Positions 8,336 through 17,772 of a stretch of DNA of 64,000 nt are shown here, piece by piece; position 1 is the first letter of the stretch, and the number at the start of each line of letters is the position of its first letter. The stretch comes from Fulvivirga maritima (GTDB taxonomy: Bacteria; Bacteroidota; Bacteroidia; Cytophagales; Cyclobacteriaceae): contig NZ_CP089980.1 in the NCBI RefSeq assembly GCF_021389955.1, positions 2,289,001-2,353,000 of the forward strand. The letters run 5' to 3'. The translations under genes were made by a program, and so were the position numbers. The notes beneath the pieces are model-generated. The model searched no databases. It worked only from the letters and a program-made list of their open reading frames with translations, and was not told the origin of the DNA.

Positions 8336-9850
8336 TTGGTGAGCAAAGCGCTATTTAAATTATTACTGGTTTTTTCATTACTTACCGCATCCATTTTTTC
8401 ATATGGCGCGAATGAACCAGTTAGAATCGCAGAAGCAAGTGCTCTTGAAGTAGTTCAGGAAGGAGAGCACGGGCCATCAATAGAGCATTCAGAGGAAGTA
8501 CATGCCGCAGAACACCATACTCCTCCGGGATGGACGGTGATTCCGTTCGTAGTGTTACTTTTAATGATCGCTACAGGCCCTTTATTTTATGAGCATTTTT
8601 GGCATAAAAATTATCCGTTGGTAGCTATAGCTTTAGCTACATTAGTAGTTCTATATTACTTGTTTGGCCTTCATAACGTACATGGGCCTATACATGCTTT
8701 AGCAGAGTATGTTCAGTTTATTGCACTTTTAGCATCGTTATATATAGCTTCTGGGGGTATCATGATAGATATCGACAAGAAATCTTCCCCAATTGCTAAC
8801 GTTTTATTACTCTTCGTAGGAGCCATAGTGGCTAACCTCATCGGTACTACCGGGGCTTCTATGTTATTAGTAAGACCATATATACGTTTAAACAAAACAA
8901 GGATAAAGGCCTATCACATTATCTTTTTCATTTTTGCTGTTAGTAATATTGGTGGTTCACTTACTCCTATAGGAGATCCACCACTGTTTTTAGGGTTTTT
9001 GAAAGGGATTCCTTTTTTCTGGACTCTTCAACATAACATAGGAGCATGGTTTTTTGCTCTCGCTTTATTGCTAACGGTATTTTATATTTTAGATAAAAGA
9101 AACAATTCAAATTATGGACTGGCTGATGAAGAGATCAGCTATACCAATAAAGTGAAGTTAGTAGGATTTAGAAATTTCATATGGCTTGCAGTGGTTATAG
9201 GCTCGGTGTTTTTAGATCCTAACGTTATTAGCTGGGTGCCAGCTATTCATTATGATGGACAGAAGTTTTCATTTCTTAGAGAGGCTATAATGCTGGCAGT
9301 GGCATATTTTTCTTACAAATTTGCTAATAAAAAGGCCATTGATGGAAATGAGTTTAGCTTTGAGCCTATTAGAGAGGTGGCCTTTATCTTCATAGGTATA
9401 TTTGGCACCATGATGCCCGCACTTGCTATTGTAAGTGGGTTTGCTGCATCTCCGGAAGGTTCTCAGTTGATCAGTCATAATACTTTGTATTGGGGTACAG
9501 GCATGCTCTCAGGTTTTCTTGATAATGCGCCAACCTATCTTAACTTTTTAACTGCAGCCATGGCTTCTCAGGGAGGAGATATTGGGTCAATATCACAGGT
9601 GGTTGATTTTGCTAAAGGAGGCGTTTTTCATGATAGTGTCCTGGATCTGAAGGCTATTTCAATAGCAGCAGTGTTCTTTGGAGCATTCACTTACATCGGA
9701 AATGGACCTAACTTTATGGTAAAGTCTATTGCTGAGCAAATAGGAATTAAAATGCCAAGTTTCTTTGGCTACATAATAAGATTTTCAATTCCTTTCTTAC
9801 TTCCGCTCTTAATACTAGTGTGGCTAGTGTTCTTTGCTTTTGTAGGATAA
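8336..9850 (+). CDS. nhaD: NhaD-type sodium/proton antiporter
   Basis: This protein of about 504 residues belongs to the ArsB/NhaD ion transporter superfamily. An apparent signal peptide or first helix (about residues 5-24) is followed by an acidic and His-rich external segment (EGEHGPSIEHSEEVHAAEHH), then about ten or more membrane helices. Typical NhaD motifs are seen: NLIGTTGASMLL, SNIGGSLTPIGDPPLFLGFL and, near the end, SGFLDNAPTYLNF and FTYIGNGPNFM. NhaD exchanges Na+ or Li+ for H+ and helps salt and pH tolerance, as expected in a marine bacterium. There is no ATG start: TTG 8336 and GTG 8339 are both possible. The leader carries a hairpin and an inverted repeat. Confidence 0.9.
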   Translation: MVSKALFKLLLVFSLLTASIFSYGANEPVRIAEASALEVVQEGEHGPSIEHSEEVHAAEHHTPPGWTVIPFVVLLLMIATGPLFYEHFWHKNYPLVAIALATLVVLYYLFGLHNVHGPIHALAEYVQFIALLASLYIASGGIMIDIDKKSSPIANVLLLFVGAIVANLIGTTGASMLLVRPYIRLNKTRIKAYHIIFFIFAVSNIGGSLTPIGDPPLFLGFLKGIPFFWTLQHNIGAWFFALALLLTVFYILDKRNNSNYGLADEEISYTNKVKLVGFRNFIWLAVVIGSVFLDPNVISWVPAIHYDGQKFSFLREAIMLAVAYFSYKFANKKAIDGNEFSFEPIREVAFIFIGIFGTMMPALAIVSGFAASPEGSQLISHNTLYWGTGMLSGFLDNAPTYLNFLTAAMASQGGDIGSISQVVDFAKGGVFHDSVLDLKAISIAAVFFGAFTYIGNGPNFMVKSIAEQIGIKMPSFFGYIIRFSIPFLLPLLILVWLVFFAFVG

Positions 9851-9870
9851 GATTGAGGAGAACAATAACA

Positions 9871-9897
9871 AAAAAGGCAGCTTATAGCTGCCTTTTT
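9871..9897. terminator. bidirectional terminator between nhaD and lysC
   Basis: A 12-base perfect stem (9871-9882 with 9886-9897) closes a 3-base loop; its outer part is a run of A on the left and of T on the right. It therefore works in both directions between the convergent nhaD and aspartate kinase genes. Confidence 0.85.
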
Positions 9898-9918
9898 TGT
9901 TATTCATGCTTTTAGCTA

Positions 9919-11232
9919 TTAAAATATGGCATTCAGCTTCACTAAAGCATCATTTTTGTGCTTGCTGTCTACCAATATAGAGATGTTATTCTTACTGCCT
10001 CCGTAAGAAACCATTCTAATAGTGATATCTTCCAATGAATCAAATATTTTAGTAAGTACACCTTGCTTTTCGGTAATCATACTACCTACTACACAAACAA
10101 TACTCTGATTATTGTCTACTTCTACATAGCCGAAGTTTTCCAGCTCTTCTACTATTTCATGTAAGTGAGTAAGGTTATCAATAGTAACAGAAACTGCCAC
10201 TTCAGAAGTAGCAATCATGTCTATTGAAGTTTTATATTTCTCAAATACCTCAAATAGTTTTCTTAAGAAACCATGTGCCAATAGCATTCTGGTCGACTTA
10301 ATTTTTATAGCAGTGATGCCATCTTTAGCTGCTACGGCTTTAATATCAGCACTACCAGTGGTAGAGTTAATTAATGTGCCATGAGCTTGGTGGTCAATAG
10401 TGCTTTTAAGCCTAACCGGTATGCCGTACTTCTGTGCTGGTAATATTGATGATGGGTGCAATATTTTTGCTCCGAAATAAGCAAGCTCTGCCGCTTCATC
10501 AAAGCTAAGCTCAGAAATAGGGAAAGTATTGTCTACTATTCTAGGGTCATTATTGTGCATGCCATCTATGTCAGTCCAGATTTGAACTTCCTTGGCCGTG
10601 ATGGCAGCTCCTACTAATGAAGCCGTATAATCGCTTCCTCCTCGTTGAAGGTTGTCAGTTTTTCCTTCATGGTTTTTGCATATAAAACCCTGAGTGATAT
10701 ATAGTTGCTTTTTATCCTGACCGTCGATAAGGGCTTTTAACCTAGATGAAATAGCTTCTATTTCAGGCTCTGCGTTTTCATCAATAGACATGAAGTCTAA
10801 TGCAGGTAATAGGCCGCTTTCAATACCTTTCTCCAGTAAATATTGATGAAACAGATTAGTAGACATGATTTCACCAAAGGCCAATAAAGTTTTATTGTTA
10901 CCCTCGTTAAAATCAGGAATATTGGTTAAAGCATATATGTTTTCAAAGAAACCGTCTATTAGCTCAGTGCCTTTGTTTTTGCTTTCTTCTGTGCTAAATA
11001 AGTTGTCAATAAACTCGTCGTAGTGCTTCTTTAGATTATCTACCTTACCCTTGGCCTCCTTTTGCTTCTTGTCTAAAAGTAAGTCTCCAATTTCAACTAG
11101 TGAATTTGTAGTGCCGGATACAGCGGATAGAACCACAATTTTAGGCTCGTTATCTGCAGTAATGAGGTCAGCTACTTTGTGCATACGTTCTGGTAATCCT
11201 ACAGAAGTACCTCCAAATTTGTAGATAATCAT
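9919..11232 (-). CDS. lysC: aspartate kinase
   Basis: Aspartate kinase phosphorylates aspartate, the first step to lysine, threonine, methionine and diaminopimelate. The N-terminus YKFGGTSVG is the family signature. The kinase domain also has LQRGGSDYTASLVG and IWTDIDGMHNNDPRIV, and the C-terminal third carries two ACT-type regulatory segments (IKSTRMLLAHGFL and IVCVVGSMI regions), so allosteric control by lysine or threonine is likely. At 437 residues it is a monofunctional enzyme, not fused to homoserine dehydrogenase. It stands alone, convergent with nhaD, with a TAATTTTG box 27 bases upstream of the start. Confidence 0.92.
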   Translation of the reverse strand: MIIYKFGGTSVGLPERMHKVADLITADNEPKIVVLSAVSGTTNSLVEIGDLLLDKKQKEAKGKVDNLKKHYDEFIDNLFSTEESKNKGTELIDGFFENIYALTNIPDFNEGNNKTLLAFGEIMSTNLFHQYLLEKGIESGLLPALDFMSIDENAEPEIEAISSRLKALIDGQDKKQLYITQGFICKNHEGKTDNLQRGGSDYTASLVGAAITAKEVQIWTDIDGMHNNDPRIVDNTFPISELSFDEAAELAYFGAKILHPSSILPAQKYGIPVRLKSTIDHQAHGTLINSTTGSADIKAVAAKDGITAIKIKSTRMLLAHGFLRKLFEVFEKYKTSIDMIATSEVAVSVTIDNLTHLHEIVEELENFGYVEVDNNQSIVCVVGSMITEKQGVLTKIFDSLEDITIRMVSYGGSKNNISILVDSKHKNDALVKLNAIF

Positions 11233-11258
11233 TTTATAATCGTTTTAAAATAAGGCCG

Positions 11259-11266
11259 CAAAATTA
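11259..11266 (-). promoter_or_regulatory. candidate -7 promoter element of lysC
   Basis: The minus strand reads TAATTTTG, matching TANNTTTG, 26 bases before the lysC start. No matching -33 box was found. Confidence 0.35.
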
Positions 11267-11444
11267 GGATGAATTATATTAAAATTCTTGAATAGGAGGC
11301 TTTTTTTGATAGAAAATGAGGTGAAGCAAGGCTTTTGCCGAATATGTTTTTATGAATAGGGGAGTAGGAATATTTTATTTTTAGGAAAGAAAGGGTTGAA
11401 TTTATATATTATTAGGTAGCGTTCAAGTTTGAATTGATATGAAA

Positions 11445-11474
11445 AAAGCCGCTTCAATTTCTTGAAGCGGCTTT
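11445..11474 (-). terminator. intrinsic terminator after dnaK
   Basis: A 13-base perfect stem (11445-11457 with 11462-11474) with a 4-base loop is followed on the minus strand by six T. It lies just 5 bases beyond the dnaK stop codon. Confidence 0.85.
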
Positions 11475-11479
11475 CATGC

Positions 11480-13438
11480 TTATTTATAAAAGCGGATTAT
11501 TTTTTTATTGTCGTCCACTTCTTCAAATTCTACATCAGATACATCACTGTCAGATCCACCTGCATTGGCATCAGCACCTGCTTGGCCAGCGCCAGCATCA
11601 GCCGCACCTGCATCAGCACCAGGTTGTCCGCCAGTAGCTGCATACATTTCTTGAGCAGCACCTTCCCATGCTTTGTTAAGACCTTCCATTGCTGAGTCTA
11701 TAGCTGCAAGATCTTGAGATTGATGCGCTTTTTTCAATTCTTCCAGAGCAGAGTTGATTTTACCTTTATTATCTTCAGATAATTTATCTCCGTACTCTTT
11801 CAACTGCTTTTCAGTTTGGAAGATTAAAGAATCAGCGGCATTTACTTTATTAATCTTTTCTTTTGCTTCTTTATCAGCATCAGCATTGGCCTGAGCTTCT
11901 TGCTTCATCTTTTCGATTTCTTCGTCAGTTAAGCCAGAAGAAGCCTCGATTCTAATTTTTTGCTCTTTGCCTGTTCCTTTATCTTTAGCAGATACGTTCA
12001 TGATACCGTTAGCATCAATATCGAATGTTACTTCAATTTGAGGAACCCCTCTTGGTGCTGGTGGAATACCATCAAGGTGGAATCTACCAATGGTTCTGTT
12101 ATCCTTAGCCATTGATCGCTCTCCTTGAAGAACGTGTATTTCTACAGAAGGCTGGCTATCAGCAGCAGTAGAGAATACCTCTGATTTTTTAGTAGGGATA
12201 GTAGTGTTCGCTTCGATTAGCGGAGTGAATACACCACCCATAGTTTCTATACCTAATGATAGAGGAGTAACATCTAAAAGAAGTACATCTTTCACATCTC
12301 CAGAAAGCACACCACCTTGGATTGAAGCTCCTATAGCTACCACTTCGTCAGGGTTTACTCCTTTAGAAGGCTTTTTACCGAAGAATTTCTCTACTTCTTC
12401 CTGAATTTTAGGTATTCTGGTAGAACCACCTACTAAGATAACCTCATCTATGTCAGAAGCACTTAGTCCAGCATCTTTAAGAGCCGTTTTACAAGGATCC
12501 ATTGATCTTTTGATAAGATCATCGCAAATTTGCTCGAATTTAGATCTGGTTAATTTTCTTACCAAGTGTTTAGGCACACCATCTACAGGCATGATATATG
12601 GTAAGTTTATTTCAGTTTCTGTAGAGCTTGATAATTCAATTTTAGCTTTTTCAGCTGCTTCTTTTAATCTTTGAAGAGCCATAGGATCTTTACGAAGATC
12701 TATATTCTCATCGCTAAGGAATTCTTCAGCTAACCAGTTTATGATTTTTTGATCGAAATCATCACCACCAAGGTGTACATCACCATTAGTAGATTTTACT
12801 TCAAATACACCGTCGCCAAGTTCAAGAATAGAGATATCAAATGTACCACCACCAAGGTCATACACTGCTATTTTCATGTCCTGATCTTTTTTATCAAGAC
12901 CATAAGCTAATGCAGCAGCGGTAGGCTCATTAATAATTCTTTTTACCTCTAATCCTGCTATTTGACCAGCTTCTTTTGTTGCTTGTCTCTCAGCATCGTT
13001 AAAGTAAGCTGGTACAGTAACTACAGCCTCTTTTACTTCAGTACCCAGATAATCTTCTGCAGTAGACTTCATTTTTTGAAGTATCATCGCAGATAACTCT
13101 TGAGGAGTATAATTTCTGTCGCCTATTTTTACACGAATAGTGTCGTTGTTTCCTTGCTCTACCACATAAGACATGGCTTTTTTCTCATTGCTAACTTCTG
13201 AGAATTTTTTACCCATAAATCTTTTTACAGAGCTTATGGTGTTATGAGGGTTGGTAATAGCTTGTCTCTTTGCAGGATCCCCGATTTTCCGTTCACCTTT
13301 ACCATCTTCTAGAAAGGCTACAATAGAAGGAGTAGTTCTTCTTCCTTCACTATTGGGGATTACTACCGGCTCGCTACCTTCCATTACAGCCACGCATGAG
13401 TTGGTAGTACCTAAGTCAATTCCAATAATTTTTCCCAT
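11480..13438 (-). CDS. dnaK: molecular chaperone DnaK (Hsp70)
   Basis: DnaK is the ATP-driven Hsp70 chaperone. The sequence is full length at 652 residues. Its ATPase domain begins [17 protein letters not shown] and has [12 protein letters not shown] and [11 protein letters not shown]; the substrate domain starts after [17 protein letters not shown]; the C-terminal lid is followed by a Gly/Ala/Gln-rich linker and an acidic tail DVEFEEVDD, resembling the usual EEVD-like end but with extra residues (NKKIIRFYK) after it. It works with GrpE and DnaJ, encoded together about 13 kb away. It is a single-gene unit with its own terminator. I see no CIRCE-like repeat upstream. Confidence 0.97.
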   Translation of the reverse strand: MGKIIGIDLGTTNSCVAVMEGSEPVVIPNSEGRRTTPSIVAFLEDGKGERKIGDPAKRQAITNPHNTISSVKRFMGKKFSEVSNEKKAMSYVVEQGNNDTIRVKIGDRNYTPQELSAMILQKMKSTAEDYLGTEVKEAVVTVPAYFNDAERQATKEAGQIAGLEVKRIINEPTAAALAYGLDKKDQDMKIAVYDLGGGTFDISILELGDGVFEVKSTNGDVHLGGDDFDQKIINWLAEEFLSDENIDLRKDPMALQRLKEAAEKAKIELSSSTETEINLPYIMPVDGVPKHLVRKLTRSKFEQICDDLIKRSMDPCKTALKDAGLSASDIDEVILVGGSTRIPKIQEEVEKFFGKKPSKGVNPDEVVAIGASIQGGVLSGDVKDVLLLDVTPLSLGIETMGGVFTPLIEANTTIPTKKSEVFSTAADSQPSVEIHVLQGERSMAKDNRTIGRFHLDGIPPAPRGVPQIEVTFDIDANGIMNVSAKDKGTGKEQKIRIEASSGLTDEEIEKMKQEAQANADADKEAKEKINKVNAADSLIFQTEKQLKEYGDKLSEDNKGKINSALEELKKAHQSQDLAAIDSAMEGLNKAWEGAAQEMYAATGGQPGADAGAADAGAGQAGADANAGGSDSDVSDVEFEEVDDNKKIIRFYK

Positions 13439-13568
13439 GATAATTAAGTCCTTATTTATTTAATGAATCGTTTCTAATTTTTTTCGTAATTACAACTTAT
13501 CAATGGTTGTGCCAAAGCAATGACTCTGACAGTATGGCAGTGGCGGCTGACATAATTGGAATAAAAAA

Positions 13569-13620
13569 GGGCTGTTTCAAAAAATGTAACTAGACATAAA
13601 AGTTACTTTTGAGACAGCCC
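13569..13620 (-). terminator. long imperfect hairpin/terminator with GGCTGT..CAAAA arms
   Basis: GGGCTGTTTCAAAA...GTAAC (13569-13590) pairs with GTTACTTTTGAGACAGCCC (13602-13620) with small mismatches, around an 11-base loop. On the minus strand a T-run follows (complement of 13563-13568). It lies 29 bases beyond the stop of the first collagen-like lipoprotein gene and likely ends its transcript. The arm sequence resembles the outer arms of the hairpin at 48162-48293 and the ends of some insertion sequences. Confidence 0.65.
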
Positions 13621-13648
13621 CTTCTTCAGGTAATATGTACCAGATGAA

Positions 13649-14293
13649 TTAGGAAGGAGAACCTTCTACTCTATATACTCTAATATTTACTGCTCCGGAT
13701 ACATTCAATTCGTGCTCTGTGGAGTTATCTTCTGCAGAAGATGTTAATGTGAAATTAAAACTGAACATACCAGTGCTAGTATCATAATTGTAGTCCGATA
13801 CTGTGAAAGAGTCATCCGGGTCGTTATCAAAGGAAACCCAGTAAGCTTTAAAGTCATCAGTCTTTACTATGTTGGCAACGTATATTTCTTGTAAAGTAAA
13901 ACCGGTACTATTAATTAATGTGTCCACTTCAAAACCTATTGAAAGGCCAGAGCCTACTTCAAAAATGGGTATGGTGGGCTCTTTATATCTATAAAATTGT
14001 ACCCTATCGATTTCATCTACTTCGTCATATGATGCCGTAGAGATTATTCCCATAGTATATTTGTAATCAGCAGTGTCTCTAAATGCCATATCATTAGGTA
14101 ATGTGCCATCAAAGTATAATACCACATTGCCGTCTTGGGTCAGCTCATCAAAGCCAACGCCATCTTCGCCATCTTGCCCGTCTATTCCATCTGTTCCATC
14201 AGCGCCTACAGGGCCAGGGTCCCCGTCATCAGCACAGTTGAAAAGAGAGAACGATACAAGAAGCATACATAATAAGTAATTAATTTTTTTCAT
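13649..14293 (-). CDS. collagen-like lipoprotein (copy 1)
   Basis: Starting at ATG 14293 gives 214 residues with a lipoprotein signal (MKKINYLLCMLLVSFSLFNC, lipidated Cys at 20). Right after it come eight collagen-type Gly-X-Y triplets (GDP GPV GAD GTD GID GQD GED GVG), in which Y is mostly Asp. The remaining 170 residues look like beta strands with many aromatic and acidic residues and match no family I know. Such short collagen-like stalks occur on cell-surface proteins. It has a paralogue just upstream at 14728-15387 with similar layout. An ATG at 14314 would also be in frame but spoils the signal peptide. Confidence 0.72.
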   Translation of the reverse strand: MKKINYLLCMLLVSFSLFNCADDGDPGPVGADGTDGIDGQDGEDGVGFDELTQDGNVVLYFDGTLPNDMAFRDTADYKYTMGIISTASYDEVDEIDRVQFYRYKEPTIPIFEVGSGLSIGFEVDTLINSTGFTLQEIYVANIVKTDDFKAYWVSFDNDPDDSFTVSDYNYDTSTGMFSFNFTLTSSAEDNSTEHELNVSGAVNIRVYRVEGSPS

Positions 14294-14324
14294 AGCCGTA
14301 TAATTGATTTTCATGAATGATTTG

Positions 14325-14392
14325 AATAATACCCTGCCTGTTTTCTCGGTTTAGAATAAGTTAGTTATTATTTGATAATAAATTGGTTAACA
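14325..14392 (-). repeat. upstream repeat, copy 1 (before lipoprotein 13649-14293)
   Basis: Two segments here, AATAATACC..CTGTTTT at 14325-14344 and TTAGTTATT..ATAATAAATTG near 14361-14392, recur at 15421-15440 and 15458-15492 upstream of the paralogous gene. The order and distance to the start codon are alike, so the duplication that made the two genes seems to have included the promoter region. Confidence 0.55.
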
Positions 14393-14664
14393 AATGATTA
14401 GCTCTGCATACATGTGATATTTAAATGAAAATATAATGTTTGAGGACTAGCAGAAGACTTTTGAAAAATGAGTTTTTTATTAAAAAATTAATGCGTTGAA
14501 TAAGATAGAGAAGTTAAACTGCTATATACTTAGTTTAATTAGTTATTAAATGTCATTTGATATTATCAGTTTACGGGAGGTGTACTAAACTGCGGAAGCA
14601 GCGAGAGTGTAATGTTTAAAGGGGGAATGAATTATTATGAAATATCAGGTTAGATGGAATAAAA

Positions 14665-14695
14665 AGGCCGCTTCGAAATTTGTGAAGCGGCCTTA
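14665..14695 (-). terminator. intrinsic terminator after collagen-like lipoprotein copy 2
   Basis: AAGGCCGCTTC (14665-14675) pairs perfectly with GAAGCGGCCTT (14685-14695) around a 9-base loop and is followed by T on the minus strand (complement of 14662-14666). It lies 32 bases beyond the stop at 14728. The rest of the 14294-14727 gap is AT-rich and shows no gene. Confidence 0.75.
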
Positions 14696-14727
14696 ATGCT
14701 TTATCTTTTAAGATCGTGCTTTGATTT

Positions 14728-15387
14728 TCACAAGGTTTGTAAAACAATTATATCTACTACTCCAGAAACCTGAAGATCATTTCCTGTACCATTATTGCTT
14801 CCGGCCACATTGAAAGAAAATGTGAAATATAATCTCCCAGTGCTAGGAGTGTAACTGTATTCATCAATCACTAAATCAGTATAACTTGAGGATGAATAGG
14901 TGTCATTTAAATCAAATACTTTAAAGTCTGAGGTGACAACATCCTTACGAAAACTGATGGAAAAGTTGGAAAATGTAGGTGTTTCACCATCCTCTACTGT
15001 TAGGTATAGAACTGAATATGATTCTTGATATACGTCATCTGGAGCACTTAGGAAGCGTCTAATATTATTATATGTGTAGGTTGATCCTGATACATTAACA
15101 ATATTATTGGAAGATAGATATTCTACAGGGACAAACTGGAAGAAGGATGTGTCCTGAAAGGCAACATCATCGGCTCTTGTGCCATCTAGGTATATCATAA
15201 AACCGCCATATTTAGATATTTCTTCTAGGCCATATCCATCTTGGCCGTCTTGACCATCTACTCCGTCTACGCCATCCACACCATCGGCTCCGTCTGCACC
15301 AGCAGGCCCCGGATCCCCGTCTTCAGCGCAGTTCAAAAGAGAGAAGGATAGGAGTAATGCGAATAATAAGTAACTAATTCTTTTCAT
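14728..15387 (-). CDS. collagen-like lipoprotein (copy 2)
   Basis: From ATG 15387 the protein has 219 residues: a lipoprotein signal (MKRISYLLFALLLSFSLLNC, Cys at 20) and ten Gly-X-Y triplets (GDP GPA GAD GAD GVD GVD GVD GQD GQD GYG). A beta-rich domain follows that is related to copy 1 in layout (an early YLDGTRADDVAF against YFDGTLPNDMAF in copy 1, and a late DLQVSGVVDI against ELNVSGAVNI). I recognise no known domain. It probably sits on the cell surface or the periplasmic face of the outer membrane. The pair differs most in the middle of the domain, as expected after an older tandem duplication. Confidence 0.72.
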   Translation of the reverse strand: MKRISYLLFALLLSFSLLNCAEDGDPGPAGADGADGVDGVDGVDGQDGQDGYGLEEISKYGGFMIYLDGTRADDVAFQDTSFFQFVPVEYLSSNNIVNVSGSTYTYNNIRRFLSAPDDVYQESYSVLYLTVEDGETPTFSNFSISFRKDVVTSDFKVFDLNDTYSSSSYTDLVIDEYSYTPSTGRLYFTFSFNVAGSNNGTGNDLQVSGVVDIIVLQTL

Positions 15388-15420
15388 AGCCATAAAATTG
15401 ATTTTGATTAATAATTAAAA

Positions 15421-15492
15421 AATAATACCTGACCTGTTTTTAAAGGCTATGGTCAAATTAGTTATTCTGTTATAATAAATTGATTAACAATC
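15421..15492 (-). repeat. upstream repeat, copy 2 (before lipoprotein 14728-15387)
   Basis: This is the counterpart of the repeat at 14325-14392: the first 20 bases agree at 17 positions and the AT-rich part that follows is nearly the same. It probably holds the promoter, although no clear TTTG/TANNTTTG pair is seen in either copy. Confidence 0.55.
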
Positions 15493-16143
15493 TGTTAACT
15501 GTTGATGTGCGTGCGTTTTCTTGAAAAATAGTTTGCTGGAAGTTGATTTTTTGTGTATACTTTATTATGGTATAATATTAATATATTGAGAATTTGGATA
15601 GTTAGACATAGCAAATGGGTTGTTAATTATGTGCAATAATGAGTATATATAGTATGCTTAAATTGGCTTGAAATATTTGAAATAGGAATCATGATATTTT
15701 CCATATGTGACAAATAGATGGAATGATCTATTTTGAAAGGGAATTTGTAAATATCTTAAATAGGACAATATCTTTTTTGTAGTTATTTCCATTATTATGC
15801 TTTACTTCTTATATGGCGCAGGAGCTATGACGTAATCGGTTGATAGAGAGCTTTAAAGCTATATATCAATAGCTGACTCTGCTTTTGAAAAATAAAGAGC
15901 CGAAAATAATGTAGCTGATGGTAATAGTTTCACCTTCTTCGTCAATGATAGAGAAGGAGGTGTTTGTGTTCTTTACCATCAACGCAGTTCTTTAGAGTTA
16001 AAGTGGTGTGATAGTCTATCACTAATACCTGAAAATTTTAATTTATAAGCTTATAAAGAGTATGCATATGCTTTTTTATTTAGCTAAATACAGAGTGTTA
16101 ATGTGAATTCAGTACAACTTAAAGCTAGATTCTATGAAATATC
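15493..16143. other. gene-poor region before prfC
   Basis: This stretch has no long reading frame. It is AT-rich up to about 15,790. Between about 15,866 and 15,980 the base composition is less AT-rich and the minus strand holds a 37-codon frame (listed separately). The same area can form a long imperfect hairpin in which TGATGGTAA near 15913 pairs with TTACCATCA near 15981, with CACCTTCTT and GAAGGAGGTG pairing inside. It could be a decayed gene remnant or an untranslated RNA; the sequence alone cannot decide. Confidence 0.4.
15866..15979 (-). CDS. possible small protein of 37 residues
   Basis: ATG 15979 opens a 37-codon frame with a fairly protein-like composition: MVKNTNTSFSIIDEEGETIT followed by a hydrophobic stretch ISYIIFGSLFF and a basic end KSRVSY. 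A stop lies six codons upstream, so it cannot be extended. There is no recognised family, no terminator and no clear promoter. It overlaps a long hairpin. It may be a genuine small membrane protein, a gene remnant or chance. Confidence 0.25.
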   Translation of the reverse strand: MVKNTNTSFSIIDEEGETITISYIIFGSLFFKSRVSY

Positions 16144-16151
16144 TATCTTTG
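16144..16151 (+). promoter_or_regulatory. candidate -7 promoter element of prfC
   Basis: TATCTTTG matches TANNTTTG and lies 29 bases before the prfC ATG. No -33 TTTG box stands at the usual distance. Confidence 0.4.
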
Positions 16152-16180
16152 CAGACTAATTCAAACTATTAGGTTAACTC

Positions 16181-17761
16181 ATGGCACTGAAAGAAGAAAT
16201 AGAGAAGCGAAGAACGTTTGGTATTATTAGTCACCCTGATGCGGGAAAGACCACACTAACAGAGAAATTACTTTTGTTTGGTGGAGCTATTCAAACGGCA
16301 GGGGCGGTTAAATCCAACAAAATTAAAATGCATGCCCGCTCTGACTGGATGGAGATTGAAAAGCAAAGAGGTATTTCGGTAGCCACCTCTGTTATGGGAT
16401 TCAACTATAATGGAAAGAAAATTAACCTTTTAGATACTCCTGGTCACCAGGATTTTGCTGAAGATACCTATCGTACGCTTACTGCTGTGGATAGCGTGAT
16501 CATGGTGATAGACTGCGTGAAAGGGGTGGAGATACAAACAGAAAAACTTATGGAGGTGTGTAGAATGCGAAATACACCTGTAATCTGTTTTATAAATAAG
16601 CTGGATAGGGAAGGCCGAGATCCGTATGATCTTTTAGATGAGATAGAGGAAAAATTAAATATAAAAGTAAGGCCTTTGAGCTGGCCCATAAGTATGGGTA
16701 AGACTTTTAAGGGGGTTTATAGTCTGTTCAATAAGAGTCTACATTTGTTTAAAGCCAGTAAGTCAAAACTGGAAGATGATGGCATACAGATAGCTGATAT
16801 TAATGATCCGCAAATAGATAAAGAGGTAGGCGAGAATGATGCAGCACAGCTCCGTGAAGATGTGGAGCTGATTGAAGGCGTGTATCCTGAATTTGATGTT
16901 AATGAATATTTATCAGGAAATGTAGCTCCGGTATTTTTTGGAAGTGCGGTGAATAATTTTGGTGTGAAGGAGCTATTGGATTGCTTTATAGAGTTAGCGC
17001 CAGCTCCTAAATCCAGAGAGACAGAGGAAAGATTAATAGCTCCTGATGAAAATAAGTTTTCAGGATTTGTTTTTAAAATACATGCCAACATGGATCCTAA
17101 TCACAGAAACAGGATCGCCTTTATAAGGGTGTGTGCTGGTAAGTTTGCCAGGGGTACTAACTATTATCACGTGCGTGCAGATAAGAAAATCAGGTTTTCT
17201 AATGTAACGGCCTTTATGGCGCAGGAGAAGGAGCTGGTAGAGGAGGCGTGGCCTGGAGATATTGTAGGGTTATATGATACAGGAAACCTCAAGATAGGAG
17301 ATACTATTTCAGAAGGTGAAAAAGGGATGTATAAAGGTATTCCTAGCTTTTCTCCTGAAATATTCAAGGAGGTGATTAATAAAGATGCCATGAAAACCAA
17401 ACAGCTGGATAAGGGCCTTAATCAGCTTATGGAAGAGGGCGTGGCGCAGCTGTTCACCTATGAGATGGGAGCCAGAAAGGTGGTGGGTACGGTAGGAGCA
17501 CTTCAGTTTGAGGTGATTCAGCACAGGCTTAAGCATGAGTATGGAGCATCTTGTGACTTTATGTCTATGAACTTATATAAAGCTTGCTGGATTACCAGTA
17601 AGGATAAGAAGAAACTCAACGAGTTTATAGATTCTAAGTACCGTCATATAGCTAAAGATAAAGATGGTAAGTGGGTATTTATGGCTGAATCCAGAGCGTG
17701 GCTCACTATGGTGCAAGATAATTTCCCTGAGATAGAGTTTCATTTTACTTCTGAATTTTAA
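16181..17761 (+). CDS. prfC: peptide chain release factor 3
   Basis: RF3 is a GTPase that removes RF1 or RF2 from the ribosome after peptide release. The 526-residue sequence has the G1 motif HPDAGKTT (18-25), the switch region GISVATSVM, the G3 motif DTPGHQDF and the G4 motif [10 protein letters not shown], in the order and spacing of PrfC; the domain after [14 protein letters not shown] and the C-terminal part are also typical. It differs from EF-G in lacking domain IV. It starts an apparent three-gene unit with a pseudouridine synthase (2 to 11 bases downstream, depending on the start) and a small membrane protein. Confidence 0.96.
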   Translation: MALKEEIEKRRTFGIISHPDAGKTTLTEKLLLFGGAIQTAGAVKSNKIKMHARSDWMEIEKQRGISVATSVMGFNYNGKKINLLDTPGHQDFAEDTYRTLTAVDSVIMVIDCVKGVEIQTEKLMEVCRMRNTPVICFINKLDREGRDPYDLLDEIEEKLNIKVRPLSWPISMGKTFKGVYSLFNKSLHLFKASKSKLEDDGIQIADINDPQIDKEVGENDAAQLREDVELIEGVYPEFDVNEYLSGNVAPVFFGSAVNNFGVKELLDCFIELAPAPKSRETEERLIAPDENKFSGFVFKIHANMDPNHRNRIAFIRVCAGKFARGTNYYHVRADKKIRFSNVTAFMAQEKELVEEAWPGDIVGLYDTGNLKIGDTISEGEKGMYKGIPSFSPEIFKEVINKDAMKTKQLDKGLNQLMEEGVAQLFTYEMGARKVVGTVGALQFEVIQHRLKHEYGASCDFMSMNLYKACWITSKDKKKLNEFIDSKYRHIAKDKDGKWVFMAESRAWLTMVQDNFPEIEFHFTSEF

Positions 17762-17772
17762 AATTGAGTTTG

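Noticed and set aside
11462-13463. Several open frames opposite dnaK
   Set aside because: They mirror the highly biased codons of dnaK and have no start context, promoter or plausible protein composition.
13569-13620. Possible complete insertion sequence ending here
   Set aside because: The arms look like insertion-sequence ends, but there is no transposase, the inner part is 11 bases and it lies exactly where a terminator is expected.
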